A stretch of DNA of 64,000 nucleotides from contig NZ_LR734817.1 in the NCBI RefSeq assembly GCF_902506655.1, forward strand, positions 87,666-151,665, written 5' to 3'. Both the position numbers and the translations under genes were made by a program. Positions 55,920-63,681 of the stretch are shown here, one piece after another. The notes beneath the pieces were generated by a model. The model worked only from the letters and a program-made list of their open reading frames with translations, ran no database searches and was not told the DNA's origin. This stretch comes from Marinoscillum sp. 108 (GTDB lineage: Bacteria > Bacteroidota > Bacteroidia > Cytophagales > Cyclobacteriaceae). How positions within the stretch are numbered: position 1 is the first letter of the stretch; every line of letters begins with the position of its first letter.

Positions 55920-55977
55920 ACAGTGGGGCAAAGTGGAGTGATTAGAAAATTTGGTGGATGTGGTGGGAGAAAGTGGT
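55920..55977 (+). promoter_or_regulatory. Second array of MraZ-type GTGG boxes, opposite orientation
   Basis: On the + strand GTGG begins at 55923, 55933, 55954, 55963 and 55973, a 10-bp phase with one gap and one 1-bp slip. Two of them read AAAGTGG, as at the mraZ promoter. The array points towards the universal stress protein gene, whose start is about 200 bp further. Nothing else is seen in this 500-bp gap except a hairpin at 55980-56002 (AGAGGTG / CACCTCT). Confidence 0.65.
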
Positions 55978-56173
55978 AGAGAGGTGTCAGTCCGGCACCT
56001 CTGATGCTGATGGGTGCAGCAAAAAATCACACCATGACGATCGTTGTAGGCATGGGATATCAGGATGCGATGTGGTGATACTTTTTTAATAAAAATCATC
56101 CGTCGGACTGATCCTCATCACTCGCCGAACGGGGCAAAAGCGATTGCTTTACAAAACCAAAGATCAAAGAACC

Positions 56174-56998
56174 ATGAAAACGATAATTGTTGCCACGGAT
56201 TTTTCAGCAGCAGCCAATAACGCACTAGGGTATGCAGCAAAACTCGCCAGCGCCGTAGATGCTGACCTGGTGCTCTTCAATGCCTACCACATGAGTACCC
56301 ATGCTATCAATGGCATGGTGGGGCCTGAGGTTCTGGACAGGCTGGTCAGAAACAATGAAAAACAGCTTCAGGACCTGAGCGACGAGACCGCTCAGAAATA
56401 TAACATTCCTGTCAGCTGGGTCAGCAAAACGGATGACACCATAGAGGGGCTCAATCACTATGTAAAAGACCGTCACCCGGACCTGGTAGTCATCGGTATG
56501 GAAAGCAATGTGTTCTCCTATGAGCTTCTGGGAAACACTACCACAGCGGCCATCAAGCACCTCAAAACTCCCATACTGGTAGTGCCCCGAATGGCAACAT
56601 TCAGTAGCATCGAAAAAATACTGTATGCCTATGAACCATCGTACCTGGGTCAACACAATCAGCTGGACCTGATGAAGGAGATTGCCCGTAAGTTTCGGGC
56701 TCAGCTAGAGGTATTTCATGTGGATACTCATCCTAAAAAAGATCACCCGGAAAATGAGGAAAACCTGATCCATGCGGCCAACACCATTCTGAAAGACATC
56801 CCGCACACCTACAGCACTGTGAGCAACGAGACCATCGCCGAAGGCATAGCGCAGGAAGTGGACCATTACAATGCTGATCTTTTGGTGATGGTACCGCACA
56901 AAACCGGCTTTCTAGCGTCTCTTTTCAAGGGTAGCAATACACGGCGTGTGAGCCTGAAAACCAAAGTCCCCCTGCTGGTCATCCCAAATGGGGAGTGA
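56174..56998 (+). CDS. Universal stress protein with two tandem Usp domains
   Basis: A 274-residue protein made of two UspA-like alpha/beta domains (about 1-145 and 150-274). The first begins with TIIVATDFSAAANNALGYAAKLA and ends in NTTTAAIKHLKTPILVVP. The second ends in GSNTRRVSLKTKVPLLVIP, each with a G-x-S/T-type loop near the nucleotide site. Usp proteins are induced by starvation and oxidative or membrane stress. An in-frame ATG 10 codons upstream exists, but ATG 56174 gives the canonical start of the fold. It is divergent from the dcw cluster. Confidence 0.93.
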   Translation: MKTIIVATDFSAAANNALGYAAKLASAVDADLVLFNAYHMSTHAINGMVGPEVLDRLVRNNEKQLQDLSDETAQKYNIPVSWVSKTDDTIEGLNHYVKDRHPDLVVIGMESNVFSYELLGNTTTAAIKHLKTPILVVPRMATFSSIEKILYAYEPSYLGQHNQLDLMKEIARKFRAQLEVFHVDTHPKKDHPENEENLIHAANTILKDIPHTYSTVSNETIAEGIAQEVDHYNADLLVMVPHKTGFLASLFKGSNTRRVSLKTKVPLLVIPNGE

Positions 56999-57059
56999 GA
57001 AATAAAACCATCCATTTACTCGGATATGTAATTCAGGCTTAGGGCAGAAACATGTACCC

Positions 57060-57230
57060 TCATGAATCACATGCACACCCAGGTCCTACATCACAGGATT
57101 TGTCTGTGGAAATGCATGAATCACCACAAGCTTTCCCCGTAGAGCAGGTCTTGCAGCAAGTTTCTTCTTCACCGCATGAGATCATCGAGAGAAAAGTACA
57201 CATAAGAATCAGCAAGATCGTGCTTTTCAT
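57060..57230 (-). CDS. Cysteine-rich small lipoprotein
   Basis: A 56-residue reading frame. The N-terminus is a lipoprotein signal (MKSTILLILM..., lipobox LSMISC with Cys19). The mature part of 38 residues has nine cysteines counting Cys19, arranged as C-C-x2-C, GKACGDSCIS and GPGCACDS. This resembles the small CxxGKACGDSCI-type domain seen in many bacterial short proteins, which I recall from pattern only. It may bind metal or be disulfide-bonded in the periplasm. It ends 9 bp before the neighbouring lipoprotein stop codon region, on the same strand, and is downstream of it, so they are probably co-transcribed. Confidence 0.8.
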   Translation of the reverse strand: MKSTILLILMCTFLSMISCGEEETCCKTCSTGKACGDSCISTDKSCDVGPGCACDS

Positions 57231-57238
57231 ACTTCAAA

Positions 57239-57607
57239 TTATTTAAGGAAAATAGCCTTGATTTTATTCATCTTCCCTTCAATAATGATCCCATTGGCCG
57301 TAGGGTATTCCTTCTTGGCCTTCTCAATCATCATTTCAAGTTTGCTCCCAAAATCCACGTTTTCGACAGTGGTGGATAAAGCCCCCAAAAGCCGTTCTCC
57401 AAACTTCTTGTTTTTATCTGTTGCTTCCTTCATTTGATCTCCAAAGTCATTAGCGACCTCACCTAAAAAATCGTAGCTGGACTGAGGCTGGCTCTCAATA
57501 AAGACGTAAAGCCCATTGATTTGACTAACATTGGCAGCATTTTGAGAAGGTGTTTGTTCACAGGAACATAACAAACTGAGGACTAGAATGTAAAGTAATG
57601 GTTTCAT
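57239..57607 (-). CDS. Small lipoprotein of unknown function
   Basis: A 122-residue protein with a lipoprotein signal (MKPLLYILVLSLLCSC, Cys16 as the lipidated residue). The mature part contains NGLYVFIESQPQSSYDFLGEV and a C-terminal AKKEYPTANGIIIEGKMNKIKAI, a fold reminiscent of small beta-alpha periplasmic proteins, but no family is recognised. ATG 57607 is preferred over one nine codons upstream because it directly begins the signal peptide. The cysteine-rich lipoprotein gene follows 8 bp downstream. Confidence 0.82.
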   Translation of the reverse strand: MKPLLYILVLSLLCSCEQTPSQNAANVSQINGLYVFIESQPQSSYDFLGEVANDFGDQMKEATDKNKKFGERLLGALSTTVENVDFGSKLEMMIEKAKKEYPTANGIIIEGKMNKIKAIFLK

Positions 57608-57634
57608 AAAAAGATTAAAGATTGGTGATCTCAT

Positions 57635-57840
57635 GAAATTACAAATCCTCTCAGTTATTCCAAATACCTCATTTATGGTATTTTCTCACTGTCCTCGACT
57701 ATCCATTCATTCACACGAACCGCCAAAAAAAATTACCCCTCGCAAATCTGCGCGGCTCAAAAAAGAATTTTTTTTAGCCTCCGAAAGCAGAGAAACTCTA
57801 AAAAAGATTTTTTCTACACAATGCAGATAGTGGTTTCGAT
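57635..57840. other. Gene-free A/T-rich stretch before repeat array 1
   Basis: About 200 bp with poly-A tracts and no supported gene. A 65-codon + frame exists but has the composition of non-coding DNA. Confidence 0.4.
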
Positions 57841-57850
57841 TTGCTGACGG

Positions 57851-58345
57851 CATTGTCTTACTCTTCGACGGAGCTCAGAGTGACAATGCCTAAAGACACT
57901 TTGCTGTGAAAATGTCTGCCAAGATCAGAATAACAATGCCAGACTCTTGTGATAATGCCAGAGCCACGTCAATTGAAAATGTCATGCTGAGCTCCGTCGA
58001 AGCATCAGACATTTTCAGTGCGGCTTTCTATCAAATACTCAATCAATCTTGAAAAGACTTGGTTTCTCCCTTGAGAACCGTCATTCCCGCGCAGGCGGGA
58101 ATCTCATTTAGTCAGGGCTCTCGATTCGCTGGCGGCATTGTCTTACTCTTCAACGGAGTTCAGAGTGACAATGCCTGGCTCGTTACACAGCCACCTCCGA
58201 GTGACAATGCCCAAAGACACTTTGCTGTGAAAATGTCTGCCAAGATCAGAATAACAATGCCAGACTCAGTGTGATAATGCCAGAGCTAAGTCAATTGAAA
58301 ATATCATGCTGAGCTCCGTCGAAGCATCAGACATTTTCACTTCTG
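57851..58345. repeat. Palindrome array 1 (A-B-C-A-B)
   Basis: Element A (38 nt) has outer arms CATTGTC/GACAATG, inner arms ACTCT/AGAGT and loop TCGACGGAGCTC: copies 57851-57888 and 58136-58173. Element B (42 nt) has outer arms GAAAATGTC/GACATTTTC, inner arms ATGCT/AGCAT and loop GAGCTCCGTCGA, the exact reverse complement of A's loop: copies 57976-58017 and 58297-58338. Element C is the stem ATTCCCGC/GCGGGAAT at 58079-58115. A1 to B1 spans 167 bp. Confidence 0.92.
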
Positions 58346-58508
58346 AGATAAGCCATCGAAAGTTCGGGAAGCAGGCACCCCGCCGGTGAGCTGTCAGCTC
58401 CACCAATAACCCTGGAAACCTATCATTAATCACTTTATTCATTGACATCCATCATTTCATCCCAACGCCACAGGCACCAGCTTTGTAATACATTTCAAAC
58501 GAAGAGTT

Positions 58509-59762
58509 ATGAAAAATCTACTGATACTGGGCGCTGGCTCAGCCGGCACTATGATGGCCAATCACCTCACTGGAAAATTGCCTCCGGAATGGAAAATCAC
58601 CATGGTGGATCAACGCGAGAAACATTACTATCAACCGGGATTTCTGTTCCTTCCGTTTCGGATCTACGAACCAAAGGACTGTTTCAAATCCATCACGGAA
58701 TACATCCCCAAGGGAATAGAATATATTCAACAGGGCATTGAGCAAATCAAAGGCAATGAAAACAAAGTCATCCTGGATGACGGCACATCCATTGCATACG
58801 ACCTGCTGATCATTGCCACTGGTAGCCGCATAGCCCCTGAAGAAGTAGAAGGAATGAATGGCCCGGAATGGCATCAGTCTGTGTTTGATTTTTACACCTT
58901 CGAGGGAGCCAGTAATCTGCGCGAAAAACTTGACAACTGGGATGGCGGGCGACTGGTCGTTCACATTACCGAAATGCCCATCAAATGCCCTGTAGCCCCG
59001 CTTGAGTTCGCCTTTTTGGCAGACTGCTACTTTAAGGACAAAGGCATCCGCGATCGGGTGACCATAGATTATGTAACTCCGCTGGATGGTGCTTTTACCA
59101 AACCAAAAGCCGCATCCAAACTTGGCTACCTGCTCAAGGAAAAAGGGATCAACATCGTCCCGGATTTTGCCATTGCCCGGGTGGACAATGAAAATAAGAA
59201 AATTGTTTCCTGGGATGAGAAGGAGGTACCTTTTGATCTGCTGGTGACTGTGCCCACCAATATGGGTGACGACCTAATGCTCAGGTCAGGCTTGGGTGAT
59301 GACCTAAACTTTGTACCCACCAACAAACACACCCTGCAGTCTGAAGCCTTTTTGAACATCTTTGTACTGGGCGATGCGACCAACCTCCCTACATCAAAAG
59401 CAGGGTCTGTCGCTCACTTTGAATCTGAAGTCCTCGTGAAGAATATCCTGCGATACATTGATGGAATGCCACCAGCAGAGGATTTCGACGGGCACGCCAA
59501 TTGTTTTGTGGAAACAGGCAACGGCAAGGCCATGCTGATCGATTTCAACTATGACACAGAGCCCCTACCGGGAAAATTTCCGATCGACGGATTCGGTCCT
59601 CTAAAACTACTGGAAGAGAATAAACTCAACCATATGGGCAAACTAGGGTTTAGATGGATCTACTGGAATATGCTCATGAAAGGCCGCAGTATCCCATTCA
59701 TCACTCCGCAGATGAGTATGAAGGGCAAAAAAACAGAAGACAAAAAAGTAGAAATTGTTTAA
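58509..59762 (+). CDS. Sulfide:quinone oxidoreductase-like flavoprotein
   Basis: A 417-residue two-dinucleotide-domain flavoprotein. The FAD motif LGAGSAGTMMANHL is at 7-20, ATGSRIAP at 103-110 and VLGDATNLPTSKAG at 286-299. Cys160 (PIKCPVAP) and Cys332 (DGHANCFVETG) match the two redox cysteines conserved in SQR, and the segment around 340-350 (GKAMLIDFNYDT) is also SQR-like. The third cysteine of some SQRs is not in the usual place. It likely oxidises sulfide to persulfide or polysulfide and passes electrons to quinone at the membrane. It is followed at 20 bp by the TusE-like gene. Confidence 0.92.
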   Translation: MKNLLILGAGSAGTMMANHLTGKLPPEWKITMVDQREKHYYQPGFLFLPFRIYEPKDCFKSITEYIPKGIEYIQQGIEQIKGNENKVILDDGTSIAYDLLIIATGSRIAPEEVEGMNGPEWHQSVFDFYTFEGASNLREKLDNWDGGRLVVHITEMPIKCPVAPLEFAFLADCYFKDKGIRDRVTIDYVTPLDGAFTKPKAASKLGYLLKEKGINIVPDFAIARVDNENKKIVSWDEKEVPFDLLVTVPTNMGDDLMLRSGLGDDLNFVPTNKHTLQSEAFLNIFVLGDATNLPTSKAGSVAHFESEVLVKNILRYIDGMPPAEDFDGHANCFVETGNGKAMLIDFNYDTEPLPGKFPIDGFGPLKLLEENKLNHMGKLGFRWIYWNMLMKGRSIPFITPQMSMKGKKTEDKKVEIV

Positions 59763-59781
59763 CACTTAAAATCAAGAAGAA

Positions 59782-60090
59782 ATGGAAACTATAATCGCCA
59801 ATATGCCTGTGAATGTAAATGAGCAAGGCTATTTACTGGACATGAACCAATGGAATAAGGCAATCGCAAGACAAATAGCGAGCGAAGAAGAGATAGATCT
59901 GGCCGACAGACACTGGGAAGTACTGGAGTATCTCCGCGCCGAGCAGCTCAAAGGCACGGCCCTATCCATCCGAAAAATCGGAAAATCTGGGGTAGTGGAT
60001 ATCGCTGAGTTTTACAAACTCTTCCCTGAAGGCCCCCTCAAAAAGGCATCCAGAATTGCCGGTATTCCCAAGCCTGCCAGTTGTATTTAA
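59782..60090 (+). CDS. TusE/DsrC family sulfur-carrier protein
   Basis: A 102-residue protein of the DsrC/TusE fold, with LLDMNQWNKAIARQIA, HWEVLEYLRA and the C-terminal arm FPEGPLKKASRIAGIPKPASCI (in two parts). The single cysteine, Cys101, is the penultimate residue and carries the persulfide. The second cysteine of true DsrC (10 residues earlier) is Ser90 here, so it cannot form the DsrC disulfide and is TusE-like. It probably takes sulfur from the SQR product or the DsrE-like neighbour. It lies 19 bp after the SQR gene. Confidence 0.93.
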   Translation: METIIANMPVNVNEQGYLLDMNQWNKAIARQIASEEEIDLADRHWEVLEYLRAEQLKGTALSIRKIGKSGVVDIAEFYKLFPEGPLKKASRIAGIPKPASCI

Positions 60091-60111
60091 TCTCACCAAA
60101 AAAACAGAATC

Positions 60112-60624
60112 ATGGAAACGCTAGAAACCCCCGTACTTGAAAAAAAGAAAGAGGCAAAGCAACTCAAAAAGATCATGATCATCCAGTCCAAAGCCACGAT
60201 CGACTCAGTCTATGCGGCTTTGATCCTGGCCAATGGTGCCCGAATGGAGGGCATTGAGTCTGAGTTGTTCTGTACCTTTTTTGGATTAGAAATGCTCCAG
60301 CCCAAGAAAATGGATCATTTGCATGTGGCTACTGTCGGCAACCCCGGATTGCACATCCCCACCATGCTGGGTGGGCTGCCTGGTATAGAGTCGCTAGCCA
60401 GCAATATGATGAAAAAAGAGATGGACAAGCTGGACATTCCACCACTGAGTGAATTTCTCGAAATCTACAAAGCATCCGGAGGCAAGATCTTTGCTTGTAA
60501 ACTCGCCATGGAGATGTTTCACCTCAAAAGGGAAGATCTGTGGGAAGGAGTAGATGAAGTACTCACGGTGGGTGACTTCTACGGCCGAGCACAGGAGAGT
60601 GGTGTTCAGATTATTTTCGTTTAA
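60112..60624 (+). CDS. DsrE2-like sulfurtransferase subunit
   Basis: A 170-residue DsrE/DsrF-fold protein. KKIMIIQSKATIDSVYAALILA opens the fold and GGKIFACKLAMEMF holds Cys129, the likely persulfide site, in the place typical of DsrE2. A second cysteine, Cys54 (ELFCTFFG), is also present. The N-terminal 20 residues are charged and probably cytosolic. With SQR and TusE-like proteins it forms a short sulfur-relay operon (gaps of 19 and 21 bp). Confidence 0.9.
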   Translation: METLETPVLEKKKEAKQLKKIMIIQSKATIDSVYAALILANGARMEGIESELFCTFFGLEMLQPKKMDHLHVATVGNPGLHIPTMLGGLPGIESLASNMMKKEMDKLDIPPLSEFLEIYKASGGKIFACKLAMEMFHLKREDLWEGVDEVLTVGDFYGRAQESGVQIIFV

Positions 60625-60649
60625 GTCAGTAACCTACACAACAAAAACA

Positions 60650-60679
60650 CCAGCCAGGGGGCTGTAATCTTCTGGCTGG
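60650..60679. other. 8-bp stem after the sulfur operon
   Basis: CCAGCCAG (60650-60657) and CTGGCTGG (60672-60679) form a stem 26 bp after the DsrE2-like stop. The T-run is on the minus strand, so on the + strand it may only protect the transcript 3' end. Confidence 0.45.
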
Positions 60680-60751
60680 CCAAACCACTTCAGCGGTAAA
60701 AATGTCATGGACCCTATCGAACCATCAGACAGATGGATGATGCGTTGGCGG

Positions 60752-61659
60752 CATTGTCTTACTCTTCGACGGAGCTCAGAGTGACAATGCCCAAAGACAC
60801 TTTGCTGTGAAAATGTCTGCCAAGACCAGAATAACAATGCCAGAGCTACGTCGATTGAAAATGTCATGCTGAGACCAGAATAACAATGCCAGACTCTGTG
60901 TGATAATGCCGGAGCCACGTCGATTGAAAATGTCATGCTGAGCTCCGTCGAAGCATCAGACATTTTCAATGCTATTATCAAATACTCAATCAATCTTGAA
61001 AAGACTTGGTTTCTCTCTTGAGAACCGTCATTCCCGCGCAGGTGGGAATCTTATCTAGTCAGGGGCTCTCGATCCGATGATGGCATTGCCTTCCCTTCTG
61101 TCATGGAGCCTCTCGAACCACAGATAGAGGGATGATGCGTTAGCGGCATTGTCTTACTCTTCGACGGAGCTCAGAGTGACAATGCCCAAAGACATTTTGC
61201 TATGAAAATATCATGCCGAGATTAGAATAACAATGCCAGTCTCAGCGTGATCATGCCAGAGACACGTCGATTGAAAATGTCATGCTGAGCTCCGTCGAAG
61301 CATCAGACATTTTCAGTGCTATTATCAAATACTCAGTCAATCTTGAAAAGACTTGGTTTCTCCCTTGAGAGCCGTCATTCCTGCGCAGGCAGGAATCTCA
61401 TTTAGTCAGGACTCTCGATTCGCTGGCGACATTGTCTTCCCCTCCGTCATGGAGCCTATCGAGCCACAGGCAGGTGGATGATGCGTTGGCGGCATTGTCT
61501 TACTCTTCGACGGAGCTCAGAGTGACAATGCCAAAAGACACTTTGCTGTGAAAATGTCTGCCAAGATCAGAATAACAATGCCAGACTCAGTGTGATAATG
61601 CTGGAGCCGCGTCAATTGAAAATGTCATGCTGAGCTCCGTCGAAGCATCAGACATTTTC
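60752..61659. repeat. Palindrome array 2 (three A-B pairs and two C)
   Basis: Copies of A at 60752-60789, 61147-61184 and 61493-61530; of B at 60926-60967, 61273-61314 and 61618-61659; of C at 61025-61063 and 61372-61410, plus a truncated B near 60855. The A-B spans are 216, 168 and 167 bp. The interval between the DsrE2-like gene and amtB (60625-61856) holds no gene apart from these repeats; the last 200 bp are A/T-rich. Confidence 0.92.
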
Positions 61660-61856
61660 ATTTCCTGAGATAAGCCATCGAAAGTTCGGGAGCATGCCAA
61701 TTCAGGTAATAATGCCTACATAAGTGGTTCCCAATTTTTCGCTCTACACACAGAGATTTATCAAAATATTGAAAATCTGTTCAAAGAATTCACGAAATAT
61801 TATTCCAGTTTTATCAAATTCGCATAAACATTTATCAATCAACCTTACTCTTAATT

Positions 61857-63167
61857 GTGAAGAAGATTTATTCCTTGATGTTCCTTCTTTTTGGCTATCA
61901 GTCTTTTGCAGGAGATGAAGCAGCCATCGATACTGGAGCCACCGCCTGGATGCTGACGTCCACCACCCTTGTATTGCTGATGATCCCCGGACTTGCCATG
62001 TTTTATGGCGGCCTGGTCCGAACCAAAAACGTACTCGGCACCATGATGCACAGCTTCACGGCCATGGGCATCATGACCCTCCTTTGGGTCATTTGTGGAT
62101 ACAGCATGGCTTTTGGCCCAAACATACTGGGGGGCTGGTTTGGCTGGAGCTCAGATTATTTCCTGCTTCGAGGCATTGATGACGTCATCACCGATGGTAT
62201 TCCTGAATATGTATTTGCCATGTTCCAGGGAAAATTTGCCATCATTACTCCTGCCATCATTGCAGGGGCTTTTGCTGAACGCATCTCTTTTAAAGGCTAC
62301 TGCATTTTCATTGCCGTGTGGGGCATACTCATCTACAATCCCCTTTGTCACTGGGTGTGGGCTTCAGACGGGTACCTGTTCAACCTGGGAGCAGACGGAG
62401 CCATCGATTTTGCAGGAGGCACCGTGGTACACATCAGCGCAGGGATTAGCGGGCTGGTGGCTGCGATCTATTTGGGCGCCAGAAAGCAACATCCACACCT
62501 GCCCATGCAGCCAAACAATCTGGTGATGACCATGATAGGTGTAGGCTTACTTTGGGTCGGCTGGTTTGGCTTCAATGCCGGCAGTAGTATAGAAAGTGGA
62601 TTGAGTACTGCTCAGGCCCTCACCGTCACCCAAATCGCAGCGGCGGCAGGCGCCCTCGCATGGATATTAATTGAAGGATTTCATCAGGGCAAGGCTACGG
62701 CGCTTGGATTTGCATCGGGTATCCTGGCAGGGTTGGTGGCCATTACACCGGCCGCAGGTGTGGTGCAGCCTATGGGAGCTATTGCTTTGGGTATTTTCTC
62801 CAGTGGTATCTGCTACCTGGCCATTATGGTCAAAAATAAACTCGGCTATGACGACACCCTGGATGCCTTTGGTATCCATGGAGTGGGAGGTATCGTAGGT
62901 GCATTGCTGCTTGTTTTCTTCATTCGCGAAAGCTGGATGGAAGATGCTGCCGGACTGGCCGGGGGTACCTGGAGTGTCATAGACCAGTTGGGTGTGCAAG
63001 CCTTGGCCATTCTTATTGCCCTGGTATATGCCGGAGTGGGCACTTTACTGATCCTCTTCGTATTGAATAAGATAGTTCCCCTAAGGGCAACAGAAGAAGC
63101 CGAAATGAAAGGGCTGGACAGCTCCTACCATGGCGAAAAAGGATATGGAATGATTAACCCTAGCTAA
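61857..63167 (+). CDS. amtB: Ammonium transporter
   Basis: A 436-residue AmtB-type channel with eleven helices after a short signal peptide. Conserved parts are TLVLLMIPGLAMFYGGLVR, NVLGTMMHSFTAMG, CHWVWA with the first pore histidine, and DTLDAFGIHGVGGIVGAL with the second. The start is GTG at 61857; the first ATG, seven codons in, would lose part of the signal. It moves NH4+/NH3 across the inner membrane and is gated by the P-II protein encoded 8 bp downstream. Confidence 0.96.
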   Translation: MKKIYSLMFLLFGYQSFAGDEAAIDTGATAWMLTSTTLVLLMIPGLAMFYGGLVRTKNVLGTMMHSFTAMGIMTLLWVICGYSMAFGPNILGGWFGWSSDYFLLRGIDDVITDGIPEYVFAMFQGKFAIITPAIIAGAFAERISFKGYCIFIAVWGILIYNPLCHWVWASDGYLFNLGADGAIDFAGGTVVHISAGISGLVAAIYLGARKQHPHLPMQPNNLVMTMIGVGLLWVGWFGFNAGSSIESGLSTAQALTVTQIAAAAGALAWILIEGFHQGKATALGFASGILAGLVAITPAAGVVQPMGAIALGIFSSGICYLAIMVKNKLGYDDTLDAFGIHGVGGIVGALLLVFFIRESWMEDAAGLAGGTWSVIDQLGVQALAILIALVYAGVGTLLILFVLNKIVPLRATEEAEMKGLDSSYHGEKGYGMINPS

Positions 63168-63175
63168 ACGAACCT

Positions 63176-63520
63176 ATGAAACTAATAATTGCTATCATCA
63201 GAGAAAATCAGCTCGATCAGGTCCGGGAGTCACTTATTGAGGCCGGAATTGCCAGAATCACGGTAAGCAACGTATCAGGTCATGGCAGGAGAATCACCGA
63301 AGAGATTTACCGTGGGCAGAAGGTCATCCCTACCATGGTTTCAAATATCCGGTTGGAGATTGCTGTAAATGACGAATTCAAAGAAAGAACCATTGATGCC
63401 ATCACCAGAGCCACCGAATCCAATGACGGGGAAATGGTGGGCAGTGGTAAAATATTTGTGGTTCCGTTGGAGGAATGCATTCGTATTCGCACCGGCGAAA
63501 AAGGAAATGCAGCGATCTGA
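63176..63520 (+). CDS. glnK: P-II nitrogen regulator (GlnK type) lacking the uridylylated tyrosine
   Basis: A 114-residue P-II protein. The body has LIIAIIRENQLDQVRESL and the C-terminal GKIFVVPLEECIRIRTGE for ATP binding. The T-loop reads EEIYRGQKVIPTMVS: Tyr45-Arg-Gly is kept, but the position of E. coli Tyr51 is Val50. It therefore cannot be uridylylated at the usual site and probably senses only ADP/ATP and 2-oxoglutarate. It is coupled to amtB (8 bp), the usual pair in which the T-loop plugs the channel. Confidence 0.95.
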   Translation: MKLIIAIIRENQLDQVRESLIEAGIARITVSNVSGHGRRITEEIYRGQKVIPTMVSNIRLEIAVNDEFKERTIDAITRATESNDGEMVGSGKIFVVPLEECIRIRTGEKGNAAI

Positions 63521-63545
63521 CCAAGGTTAACCTCCTAAAGATTAG

Positions 63546-63595
63546 AAGGTCGTTTTGGACTGACTCGCTGAGTGGTCCGGAGCGACCTTTTTTTT
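63546..63595 (+). terminator. Rho-independent terminator of amtB-glnK
   Basis: AAGGTCGTTTTGGAC pairs with GTCCGGAGCGACCTT around a 14-nt loop, followed by eight T residues, 25 bp after the glnK stop. Confidence 0.9.
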
Positions 63596-63681
63596 ACACT
63601 TGCCTATTTGAAGTCTTAATCAAATAGCTTTAAGGATTTCATAGCAAGCCTTACTCTTCGCGCAGTTCAAACCTATTGAGC

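Noticed and set aside
57052..57246. 64-codon + strand frame
   Set aside because: The minus strand carries a better gene with a lipobox and a cysteine pattern; the + frame is its shadow.
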